This document shows positions 11,254-21,719 of a stretch of 64,000 bases of DNA, in pieces. The stretch comes from Rhyzopertha dominica. Its lineage: Eukaryota; Arthropoda; Insecta; Coleoptera; Bostrichidae. Numbering within the stretch: position 1 is the stretch's first letter; every line of letters starts with the position of its first letter. The stretch spans positions 15,562,001-15,626,000 of the forward strand of contig QCXZ01000137.1 in the NCBI GenBank assembly GCA_025024175.1. Reading direction: 5' to 3'. A program made the position numbers and the translations under genes. Under the pieces are notes generated by a model. The model saw nothing but the letters and a program-made list of their open reading frames with translations. It was not told where the DNA came from and made no database searches.

Positions 11254-11451
11254 CTGTAGAGCCCCGCCTAGCTAGTTTCGCTTAGATGGTACTGGGGGCA
11301 TCAGCTCTCGTATACACCAGTCCGTCCGCCGCGATTAAAGGCGACGGTCTGCTTTGATCAATGTACTCTCTACCCTTACCTGATGAGCACCAATAAGGTG
11401 AAACTAGTCGTAGGGTGAGAGTGAATTGACCAGGCCAAACGATTTATTTCA
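11254..11451 (-). repeat. Right arm of imperfect 200-bp inverted repeat
   Basis: This is the reverse complement of the left arm, carrying an inverted copy of the R unit (11254-11318), the GGCGACGGTC block and a plus-strand hammerhead motif. In the inverted R copy the sequence GCGAAACTAGCTAGG is nearer a hammerhead GAAAC/stem III than in R1 or R2. This suggests that R units are diverged hammerheads of the same family. Confidence 0.7.
11356..11431 (+). ncRNA. Type I hammerhead ribozyme motif, family 1, right arm
   Basis: Stem I 5' strand is 11356-11379, core CTGATGA 11380-11386, stem II GCACC (11387-11391) with loop AATAA and GGT, core GAA (11400-11402), palindromic stem III ACTAGT (11403-11408), C17 at 11409, and stem I 3' strand 11410-11431. 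The two stem I strands pair for about 20 bases with single-base bulges. Stem II seems to have lost two bases before GAA (expected GGTGC), leaving ACC/GGT. The core is otherwise intact. Confidence 0.75.
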
Positions 11452-12060
11452 TCTTATGTTGACTTATCTGTGGATTGTTGTGAACGGCAGCAACGCAAAA
11501 TGTGTAGTATTCTTGTACAAGCTGTTTTACTTTCTATGCGATATTGTGTTTAATATTTCCAGGTGTATCAAACCTTCGTAAAAGACGTTCAAAACATACA
11601 TTTTGCCAATAAATTACTTCTGTGAAATTCTTCAAGAAGAACAATTATATTGGACATTTTTTCTTGAGGTTTCTTTTTATACGAATAAATGTAGACAAAC
11701 TCAAAACGTTAACTAATTTAGGAAATTTAAAAAAAATCTGCAACGTGTTATAATCACCTATTGACATTTAGATTTTTCTTGTGTAACACGTTGATGACAC
11801 GGTGTACCTTTTTTATTTTGGCTGTGTAGCGATAATGTAACTGACGAAAGTTAGTTTATTTTTGAGAAAGGTTTACTACGCCTAGCACTTTTGTGATTTT
11901 GTTTGTTGTACTTGATCTTTCTTGAACATTCATTGTTGGTTTACTATATTATTTTAATATTTTTAGGTTCCATCACAAAAAATGACGGCATTGCCAGAAT
12001 CTTGAATTGATTGTTAGTTTTATATTAAAAACACAATAAATTTATATAAAAGTTTCTTCA
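11452..12060. other. Gene-free AT-rich stretch
   Basis: No motif is recognised between the hammerhead cluster and the gypsy integrase remnant. Confidence 0.4.
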
Positions 12061-13125
12061 GATGTCTTTTACTGTTTGTACGCTTCTTTCCGCTTGACCA
12101 TTAGTGAACGGAAGGTAAGGAGCCGCGAGTTCCGTAAGCCGCGAATAATTCATCCAGGATCGCAATTGTAATAGCCGCTGTCACAATCTTAGTGATTTTG
12201 ACTTCGACCCATTTACTATAAGCACCTGAGACTATAAGCAACATTTTACTAGCAAAACGTAATCAATGTTTATGCGATCCCATGGTCCGCGCGGATACTC
12301 CCATGGTGGTCACGAAATTTCGGTGGTGTGTGTGCATATTTTGCACAGTCTTTACAACATTTGGCGTCAATGCCAGGCCAATATACAAAGGAACATATTA
12401 TGCCTTTGATTTTTACCATGCCTACCTAAATGTGCAGCATGTAGAACATTGAAGACAGCTTGTTAAAGTTTCGGCCGGACGATCACTCTATGTTCAAAAA
12501 CCATGCAGTTTGCAGCGATTTTGTACTCCAATTCGGGTGTTTTATATCCCCCACGTACCCGGCTCTGTCCCCATTCTAGTAATTGCAAAATCTTCCCAAG
12601 ATGAGGATCTCTTGCTGTTTCTCGAGTGATATTATCCGCACGAATTGGAAGTTGGTTAACTTGTTGAATTCATCAGATTCTTCCCTTTTTCCTTGCCAAA
12701 TACTGTACACCGGCGCACGGGAGCAATAGTTGGCATTGGTGCAGAACTTTGTTGGTTTAAACATAATATCGTAATGGAAATGAGCAAGGCATCCAGCATA
12801 GTTTGCCATTCGAGGGTGCAGAATCCGCGAAAGAGGTTTGTTGTCGGTACATAATGTGAAATGTAGAGCGTACAAACAGTTGACAACTTTTTGAACCACC
12901 CACACTAAAGCCCGTGCCTCCTTGTCTATTTGGGGATATTTTTGCTCACTTGCTTGCATAGGCGATATGATGCTCTCGTCCATCCTTGAGTTTGTGTCGA
13001 GGCCCGTGTTACTGACATCCGTTGCCAAAATCAAAGCAAGTGATGAGTCGTATAGCATAAGGATTTGTGGGGAGACATATAAAACTTTTTGAATTAGTTG
13101 ACATGTTTTTTCCGAGCTGGTTCCC
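12061..13125 (-). pseudogene. Ty3/gypsy retrotransposon pol relic (RNase H and integrase)
   Basis: Reading down the minus strand, 13.1-12.6 kb encodes an RNase H domain: LILATDVS, YPQIDKEARALV and LCTDNKPLSRI carry the Asp, Glu and Asp catalytic blocks, followed by HYDIMFKP and ANYCSRAP. Next, around 12.48-12.33 kb and in shifted frames, are the HHCC zinc-binding region (LHAAHLG...CKDC) and YWPGID. At 12.30-12.06 kb is the integrase core with PWDRINIDY (first catalytic Asp), VSGAYSKWVEV and AILDELFAAYG. An internal deletion then joins this directly to NGQAERSVQTVKD. The block with the second catalytic Asp is missing, so the integrase is dead. No LTR was found. The upstream end abuts the Penelope-like element. 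Confidence 0.8.
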
Positions 13126-13129
13126 ACGT

Positions 13130-13985
13130 TGGTTATTAGACCTTGACGTTTCGACACTCATGTCGGTGTCTTCCTCAGAAGTAGCTAGTCCGCTCGGGTA
13201 TTTATACTCTTCCGGGTCAATGACGCGTGGGATTTGTTAGGCATGATGTGTCCAGTCTCCATTCGATATTCTGCTACAGCCGACCTATCACCTTGCCCCT
13301 CTCTGGTGTCCCTCATGTGCTCCTTGATTCTCGTGCTGATGTGCTTTCCGGTTTGGCCGATGTAAACCTTCCCACAGCTGCATGGGATGCTGTACACACC
13401 TTGTGTTTGTAGCTCCTCAGTCGTCGAACGATATTTCGGAAAAGGCGTTAGCTATCTTTCTCGGGGCGGTAAAGATGGTGTTTATATGATGTCTTCTCAG
13501 CATCCGTCCGATCTTATCTGTACATCCATTGACGTAGGGCAGGTATGCTGCAGCGATGTGCTCCTCTGGTTCCTTCCTCCGTGGTTACTTGTTGATAGCC
13601 TTCTCAACCTGTGCTTTAGGATATCCGTTCTTCTGTAGTGCTATGCGTAGATGTTCTAATTCCTCTTCTAGATGGTCTAGTTTGCTGACTAGCTTCGCCC
13701 GCTGTATCAGCGTGTTGATGACTCCTTGTTTTTGGGCGGGGTGGTCGTGTGAAGCTGCATGCAGGTAGTGATCCGTGTGGGTTGGCTTCCTATAGACCCG
13801 ATGTCCTAGCGTGCCGTCTTGTTTCCTTGTCACCATCACATCCAGGAATGGTAGGGCGCCATTGGTCTCCATCTCCATCATGAATTGTATGCCGCTATGG
13901 ATACTATTTAGATGGTCCAGGAACTCCTTTATGTTCTGTTCTCCATGCGGCCAGACGATAAAAGTGTTGTCCACGTATGTTTTAA
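13130..13985 (-). pseudogene. Penelope-like retroelement, 5'-truncated copy 1
   Basis: Minus-strand reading starts inside the reverse transcriptase at YVDNTFIVWPHGEQ, then FLDHLNSIHSGIQF and LPFLDVMVTRKQ, YRKPTHTDHYLHA, and the thumb to 13585. A linker with PYVNGCTDKIGRMLRR follows, frameshifted near 13.43 kb. Last comes a GIY-YIG endonuclease (13185-13397) opening VYSIPCSCGKVYIGQTGK, with RIKEH downstream. The catalytic YVDD is mutated to YVDN (Asn codon 13966-13968), so the RT would be inactive even if whole. The 5' truncation and the RT plus GIY-YIG order are typical of Penelope-like elements. The noncoding tail after the endonuclease carries a hammerhead-like motif. Confidence 0.9.
13145..13178 (-). 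ncRNA. Hammerhead-like motif in tail of Penelope-like copy 1
   Basis: The minus strand reads CTGAGGA (13172-13178; position 7 of the core is variable, so this fits CUGANGA), a stem II GACAC/GTGTC with loop CGACATGA, then GAAACGTC with a two-base-pair stem III (AC/GT) and C17 (13145). One unpaired A precedes stem II. Stem I pairs clearly only for AAG/CTT next to the core. Position and minimal stem III agree with the hammerheads reported in Penelope-like elements. Activity is uncertain. Confidence 0.5.
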
Positions 13986-15289
13986 TTAGTTTAAGTTATC
14001 TTAGTGTTAGAAGTTACACGGTAGACCGCTAGTAGTAATAATTAAGTTTATATGCACACATTGTACACAAAAAGGTAGCTGTAACATTTTTTTGTTTTTG
14101 TTTATAATAATGCATACTATTACAAGCTTGGACAAAAGCGTAGAACCCATGCACCGAAAATTTTGAATAATCAGACAATCGCTTAAGTAAATATAATCCA
14201 CTTTCGTGATATTTTCATTTCAAATTTATAAGAAATAATACTAAATAATAATACCAATATCTTAAAAGAAAATGCTAAGTTTGTCAGGCATATAGCGAAT
14301 AGTATGTAGTTACTTGTTTCTGAAAATTGTCACAGTTTATGGAATTTTACTTACGTAGAAGAAGGTAAATGTTTGACTTACGAATTGGTAATATCCAAAG
14401 ATAAGATACAGTTCTGATAATTAACCTGCATCCATCGAAGATGGACAAGGGGCCAAAATTTTCAATAACTAGAGGTTGAGTATGACACGATTTCGAGACG
14501 TGCACCTGAAACAATTAAGGCCAATTAAACAATGATTGCATGCCAGGTTGGTCGGAAATCACCCANTATAGCTGTTGGATAGATTGCGGAGACCAAAAAG
14601 GAAGNTTCTAAACACATAACTAAATTCGCCAGGCAACCGAGTCTCCCTGGACAGGGTAAAGCAGACAATGAAGCAAGAATTGTATCATCAAAGCCGTTTA
14701 GTTGCATTGATGTAGCTCTAAAGAGGGTAACGTCCGAATAAAAAATTTTGAGTTTTCCACTAAATTAAAAAAAAACAACTTTCAATAAAGCGTTTTGGCT
14801 GCACAGGTTGTGATTATAATCTAAGAAAGACTTAGATGTATTGTTTATATTGAACCAAATCTCGATTACGCTAAGCACGTATTTTTTGAGTGCTATTAAG
14901 GCTCGCATAAAATATAGCAGAAACAAAGAATCAAATATTTTCTGTATAAAAAATTCGGTCAAAAACATAGTACAGTTTAACATGTTTATAGTGTGTGTTT
15001 TCGCGCATTAAACAATTTAAACAAAAATCCGCTTCGCTGTTAAATCAGTTGAGACATCAGACACGTGAATAAATTTGCATACAGATTAAAAGTTTTAAAA
15101 GGCAGGCAGTTAGTGTTGGTAACGTGAACAACTGTAGCGTGTAGTTTATTTACAATAATGGTTTGAGCTGATCGCACAGCACGAAAGCGAAGCCAAGCAG
15201 CGTACAAAATGGCGTTTTTCTCACCACTTCCGGCCAAGGGCCTTCCGGTCCGGCCAGATCATTACGGATAACCGCTATAGCTTACACGG
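13986..15289. other. Gene-free stretch
   Basis: No gene is confirmed. About 15180-15290 is locally GC-rich (CCTTCCGGTCCGGCC) just before a possible hAT end. Confidence 0.4.
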
Positions 15290-16521
15290 CAGTGGCGTAC
15301 CTAGAACTTTCCTAGTCCACTGGTGTGTGCTTTTCGGTAAAAATCTATATATCTTACTCGATGGATAATTTAACGCTTACTTTACCGCACTCGAGCTTTA
15401 TAATACTCAGTTTTGGAAAACTGATAATTTTAAACTCCCATCCATTATATGTTATTGCAACATTATCACGGCGATCTCCTAAGCCGTAATCCAAGGTCAT
15501 TGCATTGGGCTGATCAAACTTTTTGGATTCAGTAGACGAAACACATTTTTATTGTGCTGATTGTATCAGGAAGAAGGAAAAGGAAAGGGTAAACACGAAA
15601 TTTATACTAATTTGTTGCTACAGAGCTAAACTACATGAACATATAACCATAGATATTATCTTTAGTTTGTAAAAACTTGTTCCAAAATTTTCGATTAATG
15701 GTTTACATCAATATATTTACTTTGATTCATTTTATCATATGCATACACAAATGTAAACACTACTTAGACATAATAATGTAAAATAACAAGAATGTTACTG
15801 CCACTTTGTTGTCTTATTATACAGGGTATGTAACGGGTTCCTATTAGACGTTTACGAAAAAGCTCCTATAGTAGCATTCTGAATTTACATAGTATGGTGT
15901 TTCTGAATGTGCACGATTCAACTAAATAGTCAAACATCTGTTTAACAAGTAAGGATATCCTTAGGATGATACTGTTGATAGTCTGTTACCGTTAGTGGCA
16001 CTACAAAAACCTAATAATAAGACAAAACAAAAATAATTTTACTCGGGTACTGATAATATATGAGGTGTGTTATAAACTATTTTCAAATAAGTATGTATTG
16101 GCAAAGAAAACTCTTTACAATGCATGGCTGAATGATACCACAACTGACTTTACTGCTACTGGAAAGAACAGGGAAAATATAAGAGTATCTAAATTCTTGT
16201 TGAATAGGCAAACTTTATTAATATTGTGGAGAGACTCAGAAAGTGGTTAAAATAAAAAATAAATAAATAAGTAAATGATGAATAAGTGAATTATAAATAT
16301 AAATTGGTGGGATGTAATACTAACGTATTGCATTAGTGGTGCTTTTATTTAATATAGGAAGTCAAGTTAGATTTCCAGATTTTTCAAACTCATACACTTA
16401 ATAACTGGTGTCAAGAAGTGGACTGTGAATTTCTGGATTGTTTTGTGATCTGTACAGAGGAGCAAACCAGAAGCATATGAAGTCGTTATATTACCAACGA
16501 CCAGAATGTGCAAGGTGACTA

Positions 16522-16701
16522 ATGCAACTCATCCAAGAAATGAAAACAGGTCGGGAAGAGATGAAAACTGAACTTGAAGCAACTATGAAAGAAATGTAAA
16601 CATGTCAAAAAGAAATCAAGACCAAATTCAAAGCAACAAAGGAAGAAGTGAGGACAGTCCAAGAAAAATTAGAACAGCCCAAGAAGAAATCAAGAGTGTA
16701 A
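16522..16701 (+). pseudogene. Coiled-coil, gag-like ORF fragment
   Basis: An ATG-initiated frame of 59 codons with one internal TAA encodes a charged helical peptide of repeated EEMKT/KEMKT/EEVRT-type words (MKTGREEMKTELEATMKEM, then KEIKTKFKATKEEVRTVQE). Similar Lys/Glu-rich repeats occur at the N-terminus of arthropod Ty3/gypsy gag proteins, which is the basis of this tentative label. It lies inside the possible 15.3-18.5 kb hAT. Low-complexity helical sequence can arise otherwise. Confidence 0.35.
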
Positions 16702-18511
16702 CAATTAAAAATTTTCAAAAACATCTTTTTCTTAATGCAGACACTTGTTGATTCATTTTAGAGTATTTAATTCTTGGCCTTGACCAATTGGAACATTCAT
16801 CAAAGCAACAGGGGTTTCTCTACACGTTTAAACAGTCTTCAAAAAAAACAAATAAGTTGTTCCCTTCTAGAGAAGTTAATAAAAACCATTTGCAGGATGC
16901 CGTCTTGCAAATGTAGTTTTTTTAAGGTTTGATACTGTAGTGTAACAACAAGATTGCTTTTTTGTGATATTAATTGTTCTTAAGGGCAATCTCAAATGAA
17001 CTTCTGTAGAAAAAGCAGAATGTTTACTTGCACATATTTGTGGCTTATCTCTACTCATAACTGGGATGTAACGACCCAGAAAAAGCAGTTCTTTAGTTTT
17101 GCAATCTAGCCTTGGATTATCTGCAAAATACTTGACATGCTTTTGCAATATTTTTGTTACATTCGCCCTAAATCGTCAATATATTATAAAACAAAACTCC
17201 ATTGCAATATCTCAGACGTAATCAAGATCTCTGAGCGGAATTTCTTTTAATACTAACTTGTCAAGTTAAGTCCAAAGCACTCCGATGTCTGCTGCATACT
17301 CTATTATTATTTAGTTATTAATTCATTAATGTTATTAACGGCAAGGCAATTGTTTCCATAAAAATATGTTTGTTCCGTGTATGATACCAAACAATAACCA
17401 GGAAGTACCAAAATGTAAAAATCGCATTTAACTCAGAAATTTTGATATTTAGATTCGGATATTTAGGTGTATCATGTATGCATACGGTTCTGTTTAAAAT
17501 ATAATTAGCCCTTATTGTCTGTATGAATGAAAGCTGTTTTTAGTTGCCATTTATTTTGTCTAAAAACTTTACATTGCAAAAAAATTAGTATTCTGCTATG
17601 AACGGTTCTCTGTAAATGTCTTATAGGAAATCAATCCACAAACACTGTCGTCATTACTTGCTTTGAATAATGTCTATTTAGTATCAAAGCACTTGCTCAG
17701 ATGAATACCTGTTTTTATTTATTCATCTGCTTCGAAAAATGTTTCGTAATTACTTTCAACGAGTAAAAGGTTTTGAATCATTTCGAAATTTGGAGTTCCT
17801 TTCTTCCTATATTTAAAAAGACACTAATGACTGAGATAAAAAAATATTAATGTGAGAAAAGGGCTCGTATTCAAATAAAAAGCTGCAGTCGCAGACTGGG
17901 CAGATTTTCAATGTGAGGAAGCCAGAATTTTTTTTCTCGTGAATTCCTCCACTTTCGATAACGAAAGCTTACGTTCAACTTCACAGAAAGTACAAGAAAT
18001 CCTAATAAACTTGTTAACTTTTTCAATTAAAGACCTGAAAAGCACATTTTTAACATTAGCCCCTATGAATAAAGAAGTGGTAATTTCTACACGATAGAAT
18101 CATCATGCTTTCGAAATCAAAAAAGAATTGCAGGTATGTAGTTCATTTAGTCGCTATCAGGAATTTTACTTACTTTACTACTTTACTTTAATAATTGAAA
18201 TGAGTTTTATTTAGTTTTTCCCCAATAATTTTGTCCACCTTTGGATTGGATTCAATACAATAGTAGTGCTCCTTGGTAGGTCGTTTATTGATGATTATAA
18301 CAAACAAACCGCACTATAACTTTGATCTATACATCATACACGTACTAAATATGCTTCCTACTCATAACGGTTCTATGTAAAGAATGTAATTAAGCAGAGT
18401 AAATAAAATTTATGCACAGTGTAATAGATGGCACACTTTGCGCACCCATAGTAATTACAAAAGATGTTTTTGGTAGAGCAGGGGCAGCTTGTCGCCATAC
18501 CGCCCCTTCAA
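16702..18511. other. Gene-free AT-rich stretch
   Basis: The minus-strand frame at 16876-17148 is open for 90 codons but has no motif that I recognise. Nothing else is seen. Confidence 0.35.
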
Positions 18512-18522
18512 CCACGCCACTG

Positions 18523-19230
18523 CTAAACTGAAACGCTTGCGCCGTTGAACACGCACTCAGCCCTAATTAGAGGCCGAAAAGTTGCCTCCGTTGCTTCGGC
18601 TGGTAATATAACGTTAATTTGGTGGTTAATGTCGGTTCGTGTCCGAATTAGCAGGAAGATTAGTGGATTCTCGGCTTGTACGGCGCGGTCATTAAAAGCG
18701 AATTTGAGCAAACGATGACGGATTAAAAAGAATGATCCGCACCAAGAAAAAAACAACCCAAAGAAAACATACTCAGGCGAACAAAGCAGCTTACCGCTGG
18801 TGGGATAACACCCATTTGAGGTTATAAAACATAATAATATTTGTTAACGGTGCCTACTTTTACAGCTATAATAATCAAAGCCAAAGATAAATTAACTGTG
18901 AGTTATAATGAACAGATTACGTTTGAAATACCGCAGCCGTTGTCGAACAATAGAGAATATTAATTGGAAGTAAACACAGACTTAACCTGGTTTTGGACAT
19001 CGTGTGAATGGGAAGTACTATGAAGTATGTCGAGGCATAAATGTTTTTATCCGATTATTATTTGTTTTCAAAAAAATGAATGAATATCTAATCTTCTTTG
19101 AAAAAAAAACATGGATACAAAGTTTGTTTTCATAGTTATACATATTAAAACATGCTTATTTAAGGCTTAAGACTGTTTGTAATTGTCCATGCCAGTGATT
19201 TTTTTTTCTTAAAATGCCAAAAGTTTATTC
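18523..19230. other. GC-elevated island, then AT-rich DNA
   Basis: About 18530-18730 is markedly GC-richer than its surroundings and dense in homeodomain-type cores (CCTAATTAG, GTTAATTTGG, GGTTAATG, CGAATTAGC, CATTAAAAG). It may be a cis-regulatory or conserved non-coding element. This is composition and motif inference only. The remainder to 19230 shows nothing. Confidence 0.3.
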
Positions 19231-19236
19231 CTAAAG

Positions 19237-20394
19237 TATGCTAATGTGGTTTTTGTTTACGGCTTCTGTAGTGGCATTTCCACAGGTGCTGTAGAAGAAT
19301 ATCGACGGAATTTTCCACGCGATAGGGCTCCTGACAAAAACTTGTTTATTCGAGTTTTTAACAAACGTTGAGAGGCTGGAACTGAGCTGATCGAAAAGAT
19401 TTAGAGGAAGTAGAAAATATTTTGGATCTAGTGAAAGAATGCAACGACCAGCACCAGAAGAATCGCTACTCAATTGGATATTTCACAAAGACGGGTAATA
19501 CACACAATTCACGAGCAAGGATTATACCTATACCATCTATAAAAAGTAGAGTTTCTACTCCCGGAAGATAATTATGCTAACCGTGTGGAATTTTGTCGGA
19601 TGGATAACTAACAATCATCGAGTTGTATCACGCATACTTTTTACAGATGGAAAAACATTTACTCCTGTAGGCATTAATAAATAATACGCCCAACTCTCAC
19701 GCAATAGTCGAAACCAATTTTCAGCAAAGGTTTTCAGTAAATGTGTGGTGTGGTATGATTGCTGGGTAATTAATTGGCTTTTTTTACCATGAAGAAACGA
19801 CTCACAGGGGAACATTACCTTAATTTTTTAATAAATGAATTGCCAGTATTGCTAGAGAATGTCCCTGTAAACGTAAGAAGGNGAATGTACATGCATGATG
19901 GAGCCCCTGCACATTTCGCTCGTATGGTCAAACAACACTTAGATAAAATGTTTGCAGAGCGTTGGGTTGGTCGCGGAGGTCCAGTTAGTTGGCTTTCAAG
20001 AAGTCCAGATCTAACACCACTAGATTTTTGTTTATGGGATTGATTTAAAACAGAAATTTACAAAGTTCAAGCGAATAGTTGAGAGGCACTAATTCAACGA
20101 ATAATTGATTCTGGCGCAGTTCTTCAAGAAAAACAACAGAAATAGGACAAGCAACAGGCGCTGGTCACAGACGTAGCAGAGTATATTTAGAACTCAATGG
20201 GAGTATTTTTGAACACCTTATAAAAAGTCATAACTCTTAAACAAATGTTACCGTTATATTGTATTTTTTAAATTATGCCGTAACTTGAAAACAAATGCGA
20301 ATCGAATAAGAATTGAGTTTTTTCATTATTTTGATGTGCATAATGCAGTCCTGGAGTTCGGTGCGATCCCTCCGATTCACCCTGTATACAATCA
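19237..20394 (+). pseudogene. Tc1/mariner-like transposase with DUF4817-like N-terminus, decayed
   Basis: The N-terminal helix-turn-helix reads YANVVFVYGFCSG, then EEYRRNFPRDRAPDKN and RVFNK (19237-19368). Frameshifted middle pieces include VETNFQ and SVNVWCGMI (about 19.7 kb). The best frame (19774-20043) covers LTGEHYLNFLINELP, MHDGAPAHF, RWVGRGGP and RSPDLTPLDFCLW, which hold catalytic Asp residues. A terminal LELNGSIFEHL lies near 20.2 kb. A right end reading into ATTCACCCTGTA (about 20370-20386) resembles the family's inverted repeat. The left inverted repeat was not found. At least five stops or frameshifts and one ambiguous base make it non-functional. Confidence 0.75.
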
Positions 20395-20414
20395 ACTAAT
20401 AATAATTTATTCAC

Positions 20415-21210
20415 ATACAAATCAGTGGCGGCTTTCACGAGTGGACGGGGTCGGCACCGCCGACCCAATGTTTTAATCAAAGAAATAATTAATTTTTTAA
20501 TACTTGGAATAGGATAGTCAATTACAAAGTTGCCAGAGTGGGCTACTTCTAGCCAATCGGGCTATCTTTTTAAGTAGGTCGCCAGTTTGGGAAACTTTTC
20601 TAAACATACACGATCCATGATAGCGGCATAAATGAGAAAACAATACTGACGATTAGAATAGGTTAACATGCTGGACCTGACGATTTTCTTGGATTTTTGT
20701 AAAATTGGAGCTTTTAAGTGGAGTACCTAACTCAGGCTACAAACTAATCCACAACCGTTTTTAACCTCAAATTAAAATACGGCTCGCGCTTCCGTTTTTC
20801 ATTATCATCAATTTTCTCTCTCGCCAGAAAAAACATTTTCAATTACCATTTGTTAGGTTCGTGGGACAGCTTTTCTGTTTTAAAATAAAATTAGTCTGTT
20901 CCTTTTGTATTTAATATTTTCACTACATATTATACGTTTGGTTATGGTTTGATATTAATTTGATTTGAAAGCGCTTTGCGGTAAATATGACAATGCAAAA
21001 AAGTGTTTTGATGTTTGCGAGAGCTAAAAATTGTGTTTTTGATTATTAATCAGTTAAAACGCATGTATAATTCAGATTTGTAATCGGCCAACTGGGCTAC
21101 TTTACACTGAGCACTGGCTAATGCGTGCTCATCAAGACCTAGCAACTCTGATTAGTTAGCTTTTACTGCCGACCCAGTAAATGTTATCACGAGTCACCAC
21201 TGATACAAAT
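20415..21210 (+). mobile_element. hAT-type MITE, 780 bp, with perfect 8-bp target duplication
   Basis: The element runs 20423-21202, flanked on both sides by ATACAAAT (20415-20422 and 21203-21210), a perfect 8-bp duplication. The left end CAGTGGCGGCT matches the reverse complement of the right end, CAGTGGTGACT, at 9 of 11 positions. A GCCGACCCA word occurs near both ends in the same orientation. No transposase is encoded. It lies about 30 bases beyond the right end of the Tc1-like element, suggesting insertion next to or into older transposon DNA. The strand is arbitrary. Confidence 0.85.
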
Positions 21211-21719
21211 ACTAAATAAAAATTGCACAAATAAATAAGTAAAAATAAAATAAGTAAATTTTTTGTTGGAGAAATGCTTTCGCTTACTATATATAAAACG
21301 ACAACGTATTATCACTAAAGAAAATCAAAATGTAATCTCAATAGTAAACAGGGTTTCACAGGTTGTCTTATTAGCAAAAACATCAGGATAGGTTCGAGGA
21401 AGCATGCTGTGTCAGTTTTGTTGCGAACTGAGTTCGCTCTGGCAATGATCAATGACTTTTGTTGAATAAGTAAGTGCTAGTGGCGTCAGTGTTGCCGTCA
21501 TGATGGCGTTATCTGGATGCTGCTGCCTATTGTCATGAGAACCGCGCAAGAACATATCTGCTTTAATTGTACAATGTCTTCTGTATAACAACAAAAACAG
21601 TCTTGTGGGTAGCAATGTAACAGTGCTATCTCCAGTGACATAGTAACGTCTTGTTCATTCAGTACTCTTTTGATTGTTTTCCGTAATCCTTGGGTAGATT
21701 GGTTCAAGTTGCGATATTA
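21211..21719. other. Probable LINE-derived remnant without clear motif
   Basis: Minus-strand frames (21412-21707) continue in the direction of the LINE endonuclease relic and may be its decayed linker toward the reverse transcriptase. No diagnostic residue is visible. Confidence 0.3.

Larger units (their letters stand above)
15290..18522 (+). mobile_element. Possible large hAT-type element with CAGTGGCGT ends
   Basis: The left end CAGTGGCGTACC (15290) and right end ACCACGCCACTG (to 18522) share nine identical terminal bases, and the right end has the pyrimidine-rich CTGCCCC subterminal pattern of hAT elements. The flanking octamers TTACACGG and CTAAACTG agree at only 5 of 8 positions, so the target duplication is not convincing. 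No hAT transposase motif is present between the ends. Two unrelated solo ends are an alternative. The strand is arbitrary. Confidence 0.3.

Noticed and set aside
13227..14032. Plus-strand open frames opposite the Penelope-like element
   Set aside because: They are antisense shadows of the RT and GIY-YIG reading.
14525..14720. Plus-strand reading (GKADNEARIVSSKPF) faintly like a LINE RNase H end
   Set aside because: Only a few residues agree, there are two ambiguous bases, and no catalytic block or continuation is present.
15821..15835. TACAGGGTATGTAACG resembling a Tc1-like inverted end
   Set aside because: It does not match the right end of the 19-20 kb element beyond a few bases and is 3.4 kb away.
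16876..17148. 90-codon minus-strand open frame
   Set aside because: No start context, domain or splice signals; plausible by chance in this composition.
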